Assembly (NCBI GenBank): GCA_009599575.1
Contig: VWND01000005.1
Span: 806,001 to 870,000, forward strand
DNA: 64,000 bases
Direction of reading: 5' to 3'
Source of the DNA: Blumeriella jaapii
Taxonomy: Eukaryota; Ascomycota; Leotiomycetes; Helotiales; Drepanopezizaceae
Shown here: positions 11,495-24,100 of the stretch, piece after piece
Position numbering within the stretch: position 1 is the stretch's first letter
How the letters are laid out: each line of letters opens with the position of its first letter
The notes under the pieces: generated by a model
Told to the model about the DNA's origin: nothing
Seen by the model: the letters and a program-made list of their open reading frames with translations, nothing else
The model's database searches: none
Program-made: the position numbers and the translations under genes

Positions 11495-14400
11495 AAGTTG
11501 ATGTGTCATGACGACGCATGGATGGATGGGCTGTGGTCGGAACCGACTCGGAACCGTCGTCGTCGAGATAGGGGTCTTGTGGAGAGGGTCGGCCGGGCAG
11601 GCATCCCGCTCGCTCCACGCCGCCACATCCATGTGTTTTGCCACGCCGCCTGCCTGAGCCCTCCCTTTGAGTTTGCACGCACACCCGCCAGCATGGAACA
11701 TGCGGAGGAGGCACTGTACCGTGCGGCGGTGAAGTGGGGACAGAAAAGTAAAGCCCTCGCTCGCACTAGCCCAGGCCCCTCTGGACCTTGTCATTCAACA
11801 CTTGTCCTGAATGAGTAATGGAATTCGAGGCTTCGCGCTGACGTGTATTCCTGGTTGGTGAAGATACTACTGTGTACGGTACAGCACAGCACAGCACAGG
11901 ACTTGTACACATTGTGGCTTTGATCAAGAGGGGGAGGGGGGCCTGCTAGTGCGAGTACCAGCACTTCACCGCCGTGCCGGGCATGGAGACGGGACTCTCC
12001 CCGTCTCACGGCCTCCAAGAGATCCAGGAAGCATCAGGGGCATGGTACATACATTCACACATACAGCACAAACAAAACCCCGCGTGGGGGTCCGCGAGAC
12101 ATGCTGATCAGCCTGGAGATGGGGGAGGAATGTGGGGTTATGTCCACAGCAGGAGTACCTAAGTAGTATGAACTGACTAGGTCTTCAAAGGGACCGACCC
12201 CGTCACCTTTCTTTTTCTTCCCCTTGCATACGGACGCGCCTTTGCATAGCATAGCATGGCATAGCATGGCATGGCATGGCATAGAGACATCGCACCGGAG
12301 CTGGGCCCGGAAAGCCCGCCATCCCAAAGCCACCAAAGCCGAAGCCGCCGAAAGAGCAAATCCGGAGCCGGGACGGAACGGGAAGCCCTTTGCACACCGA
12401 CAGGTCTACCCGGGACGCTTGCTGCTGCTGCTGCTGCTGCACGGCAGATCAATGCAGACTGCGCTTGAAGAGTGGAGTGAAGTCATTTTAAGTCGATACC
12501 CGCTGCTTACATCCCAACCCATGCAGGCGAGAAAGCATTCCCGGACTCCATGTCGAGGTGTGCAATACTGTACTTACCATGGGAGCGTGTACCCTTACTT
12601 TGCCCGTGGATTCTCTTAGCCGGGTTGGGACGTTTCCCTAGTAGAAGTATGTACACCCTTTCATCACCAAGCTGTGATATTCCCTAGGCTGGGAAAGAGA
12701 GGTTGAGACGCCGTTTCCTGTGGGTTGGGTTTCGCAGGGTTACTGTGCAACAAAGTTGTCTCCGTAGTGTTGAAGTTCGAAGGTTCTGGGGAAGCCCTGT
12801 CTTCTGGGGGGGGGGGAGGGGGTGAAAGAAACTTCTACCCGCCGTACTCGTCCCAGGCGAATGAATCCCCCCCGGAAACTCAGATTTTCCTGGTTAAAAC
12901 TCGGGTTTCCAATCCTCAGGGTGTACGGAGATTCTCTCGCCTGGGAGGACTGATTGCACAGTACAGTACCCCCGGAAAATGCACGGCGGGTGAGTGGAAG
13001 TCGAAAGGCAGATCGATGCTGGCTTCTCGTCCGCTGGCTGATATTTCTGCACAGTAAGGGTGGATGTCTTTTGACCGAGCTTTCCTCTCTAGTCTTCGGC
13101 GACTATCAAAGAGGGCAGCCGCTGAGCACAGGAGTTGTTGTTGTCCCCAGGTCTGCACACCAGTCATTCCACAAAGTCTCAAAACTCTACCCCGGGTCTG
13201 CTTTCGCCTTGGTCAACAAAATCATGTACCCCACATTCTGTGCCCTGCGAGAATGTTACTCCTACAGTACAGTACACGCGAAAGGTACCTAGAGTATTCA
13301 TTACACACTACTTCCTCCCACTCCCACCCCACTCCCCGAGTGCTCAGTTCGCAGTTTCGCCGTGATCTCTTGCGGTGAGTCTCTAGAACGAACGGCTGCA
13401 TGTGGACGCGATGTATGGACTTCGCCATGTGAAAATCCACCCCATAGCACCCCGCCTCGACCACAAAGCTTAATGTTCCTCCTTAACCACTCATGATCCC
13501 CGTGCCCCGATCCGTCTCCCCTGCGTCAAAGTTAGCTTTCTCCGTCGTGCTGTAGTAACGGGGGGGGGGGGGGGGGGCGAAGATTTGGCTCTTGTGTTGT
13601 TATCTCTTGCTATTGCCCCTTCGGGGAGTCGTAACCGAGAACGTCAAATCCCCGGTCTCCGGACCGACGCTGCACTCTAATCAAAACAGAGGCTACTACT
13701 ACGTAAGTCAAGACTTGAAGGCCAAACGAAAAACTTATCGTACGGCGGTAACTTTTACGCCGTCAAAGGAGCCCGGCCTCAACCCTTTCCTTCGCATCGG
13801 GTCTTTGCGGAAGAAGGGGACGGAGAGGGGGGAGGGGGCGCGAACCGGGAGTCTGGACATGGCTTCCTAGCGCGGGGGAATTAAGCGAAAAAAGGGGGTG
13901 TTTGCAATCATGGTTTCTTCAATGCGTTTCCCCGACGGAGTCTGAGGATCATTCTGGTTTCCGTTTTGGGCGAGCATCCCAGTCGGTCGGAATCCTCAGA
14001 ACACGACCGTGTTGGTGCTGTCGCAAGCGAGGGCTAAAAGCTCGTGATCCGGCCCGGTCTAGAGATTTCCCGTATTCGTCGAGCTTGGGGGTCGCAAATC
14101 ACTTCTGTGTATCTATTTCCGTGCTGCGGTCCATACGAGAGAGTCTGATCCCCGCTGGCCCGGAGCCTGTGGAGGGCCAGGGGACCTCACTCCAACGGTC
14201 CGTACGTACATACAGTACATACTTCGACGGAGACCATGGGCTGCTAGTGCGCGGATGGTTGGGGGGCGCTTCGTGTTGTAAGTAGGGAGTTTGATTTGAG
14301 AAGAGAGATTTCACGCCGATTTGGTGACCGCTGCTGCTGCAGGGCACGCGTGGGCCAAGCTTATGCTGGACAAACCTGGCTCCAGCTGGGGAAAGGTCAT

Positions 14401-14900
14401 GGCCAACTTAGAAAGATAGTGGGTACAGTACTACTGACACGCTGTGAAAGTTCACAGGTGATACGGCCAGTAGTCTAGAGTACAGAGTACAGAAAAGTGG
14501 CCGAGTGCGTGCATTTGAGGAAAGGCTATGAAATGATAAGTATCAAACTAGATTTGAACCTGCTGGGTCTAGATCTTTTCCGAGTCGAGATTAGCCTGTC
14601 GAGACTCATGTCCACGGAAAAGGTAAAGGGAGAATGAGGATGTCCCGCTTGTTCGGTCCGGGCTCTCTGGGTGGAGTGCATCATTCTTCAGGCAGGTGAT
14701 CGGTCTGTAGCTTGCGTGCTCAAATCCCCGGCCAGTGTTTCCTGCGAGGCATTCTCATACGGAGTGTTACGTGCATCGAGCTGCTCCCTCCAAACATGTG
14801 TCCTTGATACTGTGTCACTACGTCAAGAATTTTCTTCGCGTAATACCACAGTCTGATGGTAGTAACGTTTGTTGCTGATACAGTACTGTACTAGTCAACT
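10181..14900. other. Gene-free intergenic DNA
   Basis: No conserved protein was recognised in any frame. Features are poly-A tracts (11310-11345; 11456-11481 and the following A14), a run of 18 G (13560-13577), a CTG run at 12419-12439, CATGG/CATAG repeats (12243-12284), and scattered TACAGTAC words. Microsatellites become rare beyond about 13.6 kb. Confidence 0.5.
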
Positions 14901-14908
14901 TCAAATGC

Positions 14909-15436
14909 ATAAACACCAAAAATTAAGGAGCCCCTCACAATTCTTTTTTTTAACATTTATTGATTGCGCAGCTTACAATGGACCAAAGTGAACCTTTTTC
15001 GAGGTCTTGGAATCTCAAAAATTCAAGATATTTGTACTAAATTCGGAAGCAATTTAAATTAATAGATTGCCTAAATAATCGACATCCTATCCGTCTGCCG
15101 CAAAAAAACAGCTGTGATTCGTTTTTCTTCGATAATAATAAATGATCAAACAACTTATCGTCTATACAATCCCACGCAGTTTGTAAACAAGGTTTTTATT
15201 TTGCTCGAGCTTTTTGTGATTCGCTCCGATTTAAATCGTACAAAGGACTGTCGAATTTTCAAAGCTAAGCTCGGCGGCGACACTGTAGTAGAAGATTTTT
15301 GCATTTTGAAAGCTTTTTCAGCAATAACACTTTTTGCGTACGGCGAAAGATGCTTCCCGAGTATATGATTCTCAGAGATTGCACCTAGAAAACGACGTTC
15401 TGATAGCATTATTGATTTCTGGGTGTTGAGTGTTTA
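14909..15436 (-). mobile_element. Possible degenerate Tc1/mariner-like relic
   Basis: An AT-rich patch is flanked by imperfect inverted ends. The left end reads TAAACACCAAAAATTAAGG from 14910. The right end, on the opposite strand, reads TAAACACTCAACACCCAGAA from 15436. Both begin at a TA, the usual Tc1/mariner target. Inside, the minus strand has an 84-codon open stretch (15409-15155) with the segment ILGKHLSPYAKSVIAEKA, which weakly recalls the N-terminal helix-turn-helix of fungal Tc1 transposases. No catalytic DDE region is visible and downstream frames are full of stops. If real, it is a short dead element. Chance similarity is a serious alternative. Confidence 0.25.
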
Positions 15437-17806
15437 AGGGGGAAAAACGCGGTCGCAAAAATTGTAGAAGCATCGCATTCACTGGGGGTCTAATTTTCTG
15501 CTGCAACCCCTGCCACCTCTTAACTATGGTGTCCATTCTATGCTTTCCGTGTCAACGCTGTGTTGTTTTGAGAATATTGTTAGTGCTTGCGTCGATGTAT
15601 TCCGAAGCCGTTGCAGAATCGTCTCGAGTACTCTCGATCATGTCTCGTGCTATAAGTAAGTATCGAGCAATAAAGGGTCCCACGCATATGGACGTTCTGC
15701 AAAGCAACTACTGGGTGAATTGACACGAAGGCATGATCTTACTGTATCAAGGTGATAAGAACGGGCCTGGGCATGTAATAGGCGTTGCCGTTGCTCCCAC
15801 TCTACCTTGTTATTGCCTCGCCTAGTTGACTGAACACTTCATCGGCATTGATCAACGCACTTTCATTCCGGCCAGAACATCGTGGCCAAAGACAGAGAAA
15901 TACCGCGAGATCTTTAGATCGGACTGTGATGGACGCCGGAGCTTATTGGTTTACGCAAAAGACTAACCCCGACAGTGTTTCTAGAATATGCCCGACGTGC
16001 CTATGAACGAAGTGCTGGATTCTGGGATCGGGATCCAGGTATTCATCTCCAGAATAGTCCTGAATCTCATCATAGACAGCAAGTCAGACAGTAGGTCTCT
16101 CCATCTGGTATCTATAGAGCTACAAGACGACGAGAGAAGATGCTTCGGTAGCCTTACCCACACCGAAACAGCGACGCTGCGGTTTTCGCTAATTCTCTAC
16201 GCGTGGCTATCTGCTTCGATTGACATTGGTGTTTTCGACCTCGGAGGAGCCCAGGTATCGTTCGCTTGCTAGTAACCCAGTACCTGAGGCGCTCTTGGAA
16301 GCGGTGGAGGCATTGCGTCTGCCGTGTTCTGCTGATATTCGTTGTTGAGTACGGCTTTGCTACAGCCCGGATTCCAGCTAGCGGTGCTGTTTGTTAGGCA
16401 TTTCTTTTTTGGAATGAATGGATTCTGTCTTATGTACTTTGTGTTTAGCAAGCTACCGGAACAGCATTGCGATGGATTGAAGATGGGCCTTTATCATGAA
16501 GAAGCTTTTTCATCATGTAGACGCTTCTCCATCACATGAAACAACGATTGCCTTTCAAAAAGGAGTTGCTATCAGGCGTGTGAAACATTTTCTTTCTCTT
16601 GTTGCTCTCGACTCGTGAATTCTGTGGTGGCCTCCAATATCAGCCTATTGGGACATTGAGATTGGTTGTACATCGTAGGTAGTCAACTTTACTTCAAGCC
16701 TAGCAACGCGAATGCAAGTGGTCATGTCAACGCAAACTTTGAAACCTCCATCAAATCCCCGAGTGTAGCCCCGGATCCCCATTTTTGAATTTTTCTGTTC
16801 TTCAGACTACAGCACGAAGTGAAATTCACATAGTTGATACGGTTACCTTAGCTCTCAGCCATAATATTATATCTAACTCTCCCGCTGCCCAGATCAAAGC
16901 CTGTAAAGACATACCTTCCTCCTCCCACATGGTGAGCCCCAAGAAAAAACCTAACATTACCAAACATGCACTTGGTGGAAAGAAGAGCCTGTACCGACAT
17001 CACAACATTCTTCTCCTGTCCTGTGGCCGTAACCGCTTGGAAACTCCTTGGAGTGACAGAAGAGCAGAACTTTGGAATCCAAAGAGGTGGAGTTTTATTC
17101 CGCTCTAGGCCCCATTTGCTGTCTCATGTAAAATCCCGACGGATCCTTATGCCTCTAACACAAGGTCAGAATTGACCATCCATTCAGGAGCAGGAGAGTT
17201 GCTCCTGGGAATAGGACTTTGATCCTGGTGTAAGATGCCGTGTCTTGGTTTCTACTCTAGTGTTCTTCACAGAGCGGTTGGTTTCCACGATTCTTTCAAA
17301 GAGGTCTCACAAAGCTTTTTCGGACGGTCCGTATATACACAGAAGTCAGCAAAGAATGGAATCAAACCACTTAAAAGATGCTAAATTCTTGACACGACCT
17401 CACTGGTAAATGCTTTTACCATGCATATTGTCATCCTCTGGTAAGCCACTAATCGAATTACTTTCCTTCACTTTCAGGTTGCAAGGATTGGGAAAGAGGT
17501 TATGCTACAGTTGAAATTCCCTTCTCGATGCCATACGATTGGAACAAAAAAGGGCCCGGAGAAAGTCAGGGGCCTCGGGAGAAGGAAAAAAAAAACATCA
17601 TTGGAAATAGAGGCCGGAAACACCTAGCTTCTTAACTTTCTCAACTACAGTCCCCGAACTGATCGATGAGAACAACCAATCAAAAAACTCAAAAGCAACA
17701 AGAGGAAGAGCGGGCTTAGCAAGCAAACGCCATCTCAGGACCCAAAAGCCCACACTACTCATACAGACGCCGCAAAATGAAAAGATTTGGCAAAAAATAA
17801 TTTTCT
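15437..17806. other. Gene-free intergenic DNA, possible coding relics
   Basis: No gene is recognised. A 94-codon open frame on the plus strand (15988-16272) has a non-repetitive, protein-like composition (segment ETATLRFSLILYAWLSASID). It has no family I can name and may be a relic or chance. Composition is balanced and microsatellites are absent. Confidence 0.4.
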
Positions 17807-17900
17807 TGCAACCGCCGTGAATTGAACACGAACCTCCACCTTGCTCGAAGCATGGGATGCTTGTGGAAGGGTGGAATCCTAACCATTGGACCACGGAAGC
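17807..17900 (-). tRNA. tRNA-Gly(UCC) with an intron after position 37
   Basis: A cloverleaf can be drawn on the minus strand. The acceptor is GCTTCCG/CGGTTGC, the D stem GTCC/GGAT with loop AATGGTTA, the anticodon stem CCACC/GGTGG, the anticodon TCC after CT, and the T stem TCGTG/CACGG with loop TTCAATT. The discriminator is A at 17807. About 22 nt lie between position 37 and the 3' half of the loop, the canonical nuclear tRNA intron site. A-box (TGGTCCAATGG) and B-box (GTTCAATTC) elements are present. A T6 Pol III terminator follows at 17797-17792. Odd: acceptor positions 3-70 and 4-69 are both U opposite U, so the gene may be mutated or a pseudogene. Confidence 0.72.
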
Positions 17901-19738
17901 TTTTACATATGATTATGAACAGTGAATTCTCACATGCAAATATATTACACAAATTTTTCGGATGAACTTCGGTATCTTCAAGGGTGCGGGCGGGGTCATA
18001 CGGAACGAAGGCAGGAATGTACTCGAAGCTCTGCCCTAAACATCGAAAACCTCATCGGTTGTTTCCTCAAGAGAGTCTGAACTTCCAAGGCTTGAAGGAA
18101 GCCCGGATATCGGTTGAAAGGGCTCCAAAATTGGTGACCCCGAAAACACGGAGATGAGGTATCCGACGTCAGATACCTTTACCCGTCGTCATCCTCACTT
18201 AACTTCCGAACTCTTTAACTAGAGCTCTGTCTCTATGACATATTTGGAAGCTCAATCTGATTAGAGAAAAATGACCGATACCTGGCAAGGTGTGTATGTA
18301 GGTACGTATGCTGAAGCAACTGCGCCGCACGGAACGGCAACACTAGTTTGGAAGCGTAGAGAAAGAGGCAAGTTTGTTACAAAACCAAAGTCAGATGCTA
18401 TGGTCCTTTCGATCGGTGTTGTATTTGAGGACTGCGGAACCTGTTTTTGGAGGCCGTAACTATGTTCACAGGTGGTCAATCATCCATATCTTGTACAGTG
18501 AAATGCCGATACAAGATATGGATTCGACCGGTCTTTGTGCTGCGTTGAATCCTAAGGAGGCATGGGCGGCATTGGAATTCAATACAATACCATCTATGAG
18601 AAGTTCGCTCGATGTGTTGTCATGATGGTAACGTAGATTCCCTATACTATACCTCCTTTTACAAGAACTAGAAACGAGGAAGGCCCTTGGAGTCTTTTGC
18701 CCGAAATCTCACAACGTTCTCACACGGCCAGTATGTTCTGTCTGATAACAGTGACAGAATTGATCACGGCGCTCGTAGCCGTAGACCCGGTTCCCTTATG
18801 ATACAAAACAGTCGAATCTTTTTTGTCGCTTGGTTTGAGACAGCAGTATCTGTTACGAAGATAGAGTGTCCAATTAAGACTTGCTGATCAAGGAATTGAC
18901 CCCAAGTTGCGCAAGTTATTTTTTCGTGTCTGAGACTTTTCACAATAACCGGATAGAGTCTGATACAGGCATGCAGAAGTCTGAGATTTTGTAGTACCGT
19001 GACACTAGGGTGTGGAGATGCGCTGCTTACCGACGACGAAGACGTAAACATGATCTTGATATTAGCATACTGGTCAATGCTGACGACAATGTAGTAGAGA
19101 AAGACATACGACGCTTCGCCAGTTCTCTAAGTTTCGAAGTATAAATTTTGTAGCTTTAGCGGTCTTTTCCAGGACTTCAACCTGCATTTCATCACAAATG
19201 CAAGAAGTTGTGCGGATGAGCAGGGGCGTCCCATGCCAATTGTCACGGGAGAAAGAAGAAGACATAATTCAAGAAAGCTTGCCAGAAACCGGCTTACATT
19301 CCTGTGTTTGATCCCAAAACCTACTGAGGTAAGGGGGCGCGCGCAACATACCGACACAAGTGACACATTTGCTTCCCTTGAGGCCAAAAACTTTAGTGCA
19401 GCTCATTGGTTACTGACTGCTAACGTCAGACTCAGCTTGAACAAGTCGGGCCCTGGATGAATTCAATCCTCGAGATCTGGGATCTGGGATCTGGGTACCC
19501 GAAGCGAGGAAATCAAATGGAAGACAATCGCAACATTTGACCGCAGTTACCACTGTTCCGATCGGTTTAGAGACGAGATTCCATTGTGCAATATTTTGCG
19601 AGAGGTGGGATCGAATTCAACATGGCACCAGAAACGCCAGGGTATCACGCCACCAGATAATCATTCCAGAAAGCTCGGAAATTCTTACTAAACGCCTGAT
19701 GCACCAACCCGACCTCGATAGAAAAAAACATGGGCAAC
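17901..19738. other. Gene-free intergenic DNA
   Basis: No conserved coding sequence, RNA gene or repeat array was recognised. Short open frames here lack any family resemblance. Confidence 0.45.
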
Positions 19739-20653
19739 CTATGGCGAAGTCGTACGCGCTGAAGCCAAAGGATCGTGTGGTATTTGCGAGACGGCATCTT
19801 TCTTTTCCACAATGACACAATCCTCCTCCTCCAATTTCTTCTTTTCCTTTTCCAGGGAATCACCGTAGTCCTCCCATAGTTGCTCGACTGGACGGCCGAG
19901 TAATTCAGTCCAGAATCGCTTCTGGTGGTATTTCTCAATCCGCAGCTTGTCGTTGATTCTCCGTACTGTGCCTTCTCCGAACCTCTGTTCCAGATATTCC
20001 AGGAAGTAGGCGGTATGTTCGTAACCAGCGTCCCACTTTCCTTTTGCCTCTTTTTTCCAGTGAGGGGGGCTCAGATTTGCATGGAGACGAACCCAGTCTG
20101 CGATTCCTTCGATAAGTCCACCGGGACATGTTCCGAAGGCATCGTATTGGAAACAATGGACCATTTCGTGGGTAAGCACTCCCATGATCTCGTCTTTCTT
20201 CCGATTCTTGGCTATTTTGTGGATGTAGTCGAGGGAGAAGTGGATCTCCTTGTGATCATTGTCCAGGTCGCTACCAGTTGTATATGCCACCCCCTCCATG
20301 GGTCGGAGGATAAGGGTAACGGATCTTGTAGTTGGCACAGTTGTTGTTGATGATTTGGGAGACTGGTAGAGGAGGGTAAGAACGCTTTGAACCGATTCGG
20401 CGAGTGCCCTAGTGGCGACGACAGCTTTGAGGAACGTGTCAGAGCCTCCATGACTGAGGTCTCGTACTTCGAGTCGAAGCTTGGGCAGAGGAAAGGCGGA
20501 AGACCCAGGCGAGGACACTGCCTCCTCTGGCTTTGGGGCAATTGGGTTCTGAGAAGGTGGAGGCATTGGAGTCGGACTAGGCTCGGGAGCAGAGGTACGG
20601 GAGGATACTGGTGGCATAAACACCAGAGGAGGGAGGGGTGATGTTTGTGTCAT
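19739..20653 (-). CDS. Basic secretory protein (BSP) family metallopeptidase-like protein
   Basis: A 304-residue intron-free protein. The N-terminal 60 residues are Pro/Ser-rich and disordered-looking. The core (about 60-270) matches the plant/bacterial/fungal basic secretory protein family (PF04450 type). It contains the zinc-site motif HEMVH (H162, E163, H166), followed by the family block from CFQYDAFG through GGLIEGIADWVRL, with E182 as a likely further active-site or ligand residue. It then has WDAGYEHTAYFLEYLE and FWTELLGRPVEQLWEDY. The tail is charged (EKEKKKLEEED). Family members are predicted zinc peptidases, but few have tested activity. Despite the family name there is no obvious signal peptide, so an intracellular location is likely. 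It is divergent from stu1, with about 510 bp between the starts. Confidence 0.88.
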   Translation of the reverse strand: MTQTSPLPPLVFMPPVSSRTSAPEPSPTPMPPPSQNPIAPKPEEAVSSPGSSAFPLPKLRLEVRDLSHGGSDTFLKAVVATRALAESVQSVLTLLYQSPKSSTTTVPTTRSVTLILRPMEGVAYTTGSDLDNDHKEIHFSLDYIHKIAKNRKKDEIMGVLTHEMVHCFQYDAFGTCPGGLIEGIADWVRLHANLSPPHWKKEAKGKWDAGYEHTAYFLEYLEQRFGEGTVRRINDKLRIEKYHQKRFWTELLGRPVEQLWEDYGDSLEKEKKKLEEEDCVIVEKKDAVSQIPHDPLASARTTSP

Positions 20654-21164
20654 TCTGGGGGAGGGGATGAGAGCCGGTGGATGTGAATCTGTCCGTCTGG
20701 ATGGGAGGTAGCAAGAGTATATGTACAGTGTACTGTGCTGTCTGTAGATATAAATACGTACAAGTGTATAAATAAATATATAGATTTGTATATCTAAAGT
20801 ATGAGATGAAACTAACTCTGTTTACTCGAACCCTTTGCTCGGAATCCTTGCACGAGCTCCGACCTACAACACAGTACAAGGATGTGATTTTGGGTCCCCA
20901 CTCGACTGTTTATCATTCGCTACCTAGACGCGACAACCTGCGGCGAGGAAAACACTTTACGCTCATTGTTTACTCCAGCGCACAACTTCAGCGCACAACA
21001 CTCGACTTTCCCGCAGGCTCTCGAAGTCTTTTGGTCAGGACATTTGGATCTCCTCGCGCTCCATCTGTTGCTCATGATTGCGACTCTGGAGTCTCTTACG
21101 CATTAGGCATCGTGTCCCATCGACTGATAGCTTATCGACAGTCAGCCAGCCCCCTTCCCTGAAC
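20654..21164. promoter_or_regulatory. Divergent intergenic region, BSP-family gene and stu1
   Basis: About 510 bp lie between two start codons pointing away from each other. The BSP-proximal part holds TATA-like AT-rich DNA (about 20748-20795, including ATAAATAAATATATAG). No specific factor site is claimed. Confidence 0.45.
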
Positions 21165-24100
21165 ATGGGCGAAAAGATCAATGAAGACCAGGTCGCAAAC
21201 CTGCTGGCAATCCTGCGAACCGATGCCTCGATTGACGTCAAGGTCAATCAGATCAACAATGTCAAGTCCGGCATCAAGCAGAACATTGTGCCGGAACCTT
21301 GCATCGTCCCTCTCTTCGAAGCCTCGCGCACTTCAATGGCATCCCAACATGCTGCGATCGCCAATGCTGGATTCTCGACCCTAAACCATCTCCTCACACG
21401 AGTATCGCGACAAGAGCCCAAATTCGTGATCAAGGAAGCCGCGCGGACCTTGCCTTTGGTCGTAGACAAGATGGGTGACGTGAAGGAGAAGCACAGACAG
21501 CTTGCGGCGCAATGTCTTACGAGCTTTTGGAAGGTATCGCCATTGGATGCGGAGAGGATAGTCAAAACCGCAGGGCTTGTGGGCAAGAATCCGAGGATGA
21601 AAGAGGCTTCCATGAACTGGGTCGTACAGGTAATGAGCTCGCGGTAGTTTCGCGGTCAACTGTTCTTTACTGACCAAGTTTTTAGATGCACGAGGAGAAT
21701 GGCATGCCGTTCAAAAGCTTCGTTTCGACTTTCATGGAGCTTCTGGAGGACGCGGATGGCATGGTCAGGGATACGGCCCGAAGTTCTGTCATTGCGCTTT
21801 TTCAGTATGTCTGAATCGCAAATCTTGGGAGCAACAGCTAACAGGTGACAGCAACGCACCCAATGCCGCGAAATCCGATTTGAAGAGGCAACTGAAGAAT
21901 TTCAACGTCCGCCCGGCAATCGTAGCAGCTATCATACCCCACCTTGGACCTGGAGGACCCCCTGAGCAAACCGAGGCCGAAGCCGACCCACCTGCAGCTC
22001 GCCCAGCATTCGCAAATAGTGTGCCCTCGATGTCCAGTGCCAGACCACCCACTCCAGCGACGGAGGCAAAGATCGAGCATGTAGAGCCATCATACATCAA
22101 TACCAATCGGGAATTGGAAGACACGTTCAGAGACATGCACCCGTTTTTCGAGGGCAAGGAGTCCGAGGCGAATTGGCTGAAGAGAGAGCAAAGCTGTACA
22201 AAGCTAAGAAGGCTCAATGCCGGAAATGCTCCGAGTGACTTTCACGATACGTTCCTCGCTGGTATCAAGGCTCTTTTGGACGGAATTCTGAAAGCAGTCA
22301 ACTCCCTGAGAACAAGTCTTTCCAAAGAAGGTTGCAGTGTTATCCAAGAGGTCGCTAGAACTGCCGGTCCAGGACTGGACCCCATGGTCGAGATCCTTTT
22401 GCAAAATCTGATCAAGCTATGTGGTGGGACGAAGAAGATCAGCTCTCAGAATGGAAATCTGACTGTTGATATTATCATCAGCAAAGTCTCATATAACATT
22501 CGGATCATGCAGCACATCTGGCTAGCATGCCAGGACAAGAATGTTCAGCCCAGAACCTATGCGACTGGCTGGCTGAAGACTTTGTTGAAAAAGGAAGCTT
22601 ATCACAAGAGCCATGTTGAGCACACTGGCGGCTTGGACCTGATTGAAAAATGTCTCAAGAAGGGTTTGGCAGATGCAAATCCAGCTGTTCGTGAGAATAT
22701 GCGTTCTACCTATTGGGCATTTGCTCAGATCTGGCCGGCAAAAGCAGACGCGATCATGGCAACCTTGGACACTACTCAGCAGCGACTCTTGGAGAACGCG
22801 CCAGATAACCCAAATTCTCCTAAAAAGGATGCTTCCTCCGTCTCGGCGGCTCGTCCGGGCATGGGATTCAGTAAGAGTACAAACGGTCCACCCAAGCTTT
22901 CGCTGAAAGAGACTATGGCGGCTCAAAAGAAAGCCGCCAAGGCGAATAAAACCCTTCCACTTCGACCAGGCTCAGCAATGTCCTCCTTCTCCCCGATGCG
23001 AGAGGCTTCCTCTTCCTCTACGGGATTCGCCAGATCAGAGGCGGGAGCAAAGGGACGATCCGAGGCGACCACTGTCTCTCACGGTGGCTTGTCCGTCGCG
23101 CCAATGCGACCTACGAAATTTCGTCCCGGCCCTCGGCCAGAGATGATTGCCAGACCAGCCACGGCGGGTCCCTACTCTGTCCGACGACCTGGGCATGGTC
23201 CCAGTAGTAGTGAGAGTCATACAAGCCCATTATCAACGAGACCGCCAAAAGGCAGAACACCTAGCGGAAGTAGCACCAGCCCTCCTAAGAAGCTCATCGC
23301 AAGACCAAATACCAGCCATTCTAGCCATGCGAGCTCCAGTCACACGAGCCCCGCCAAGAGCGCCGTTGGGAAAGTAGCACCATCGCCACACTCAAGTCCT
23401 ACGAGACTCAAGACCTCGACCTCGACCAGAAACATTGCTTCGTCAAGTCCATCCAAACCCGATGAAGACCTCACCATGGTTGTTCCCACTCTTTTGGGAT
23501 TCAAAGAGGCGCACCCAAAAAGTGTACCATTAGTGATAGTAGAGTCTTCAGATGAAGAAGACGTTGTGACACCGGTAAAAGCCCTGAAGGTCTACGAAGA
23601 TCCTTTCTCCAGCACCGATGATAACACGACCCCTCGTCCAACCGTCACCGCGCCAGTCCTCGAAGAAGTTCCTATCAACGAAGATGCAGCCAACCTGTCA
23701 CTCGCTAGGAATGGCATTGACGGATCCGACGATCCCAAGGTCGCCGACATGTCACCAGAAAAGTCTAAGCAGAATTCTCGACTGCTAGATAGCGGTATCT
23801 CCAAGATCAAGGCGAAATCGCTCGATGTCCATGGCTTTCGGAAGCTGCAGGGATTGATCAGAGACAACAAAGCAGCAGTATCACATGACAAGTTCGATGC
23901 CCTACTCACTGGCCTTTTCGAATACCTGGAAGCGCGCCTCGATGTCCTGTCGCCGGAAAAGGATCAAGACGTCAAGGCACAGATCCTGGGCACCATCAAG
24001 CTCATGTACAAGAAGGACCGCGAGGCATTCCGCACCCACGTCCCGAAAGGACTTGAGGCGATCTTAGTCACGCGTAGCTGCTACGACGCTCGCACCCACA

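Noticed and set aside
14506..14600. tRNA-Ser/Leu-like gene (TGGCCGAGTGCG and GATTTGAACC)
   Set aside because: An A-box-like word is present, but the T stem does not pair, the TTTGAAC loop is non-canonical and no complete cloverleaf can be drawn. The B-box-like match on the opposite strand also lacks a paired T stem.
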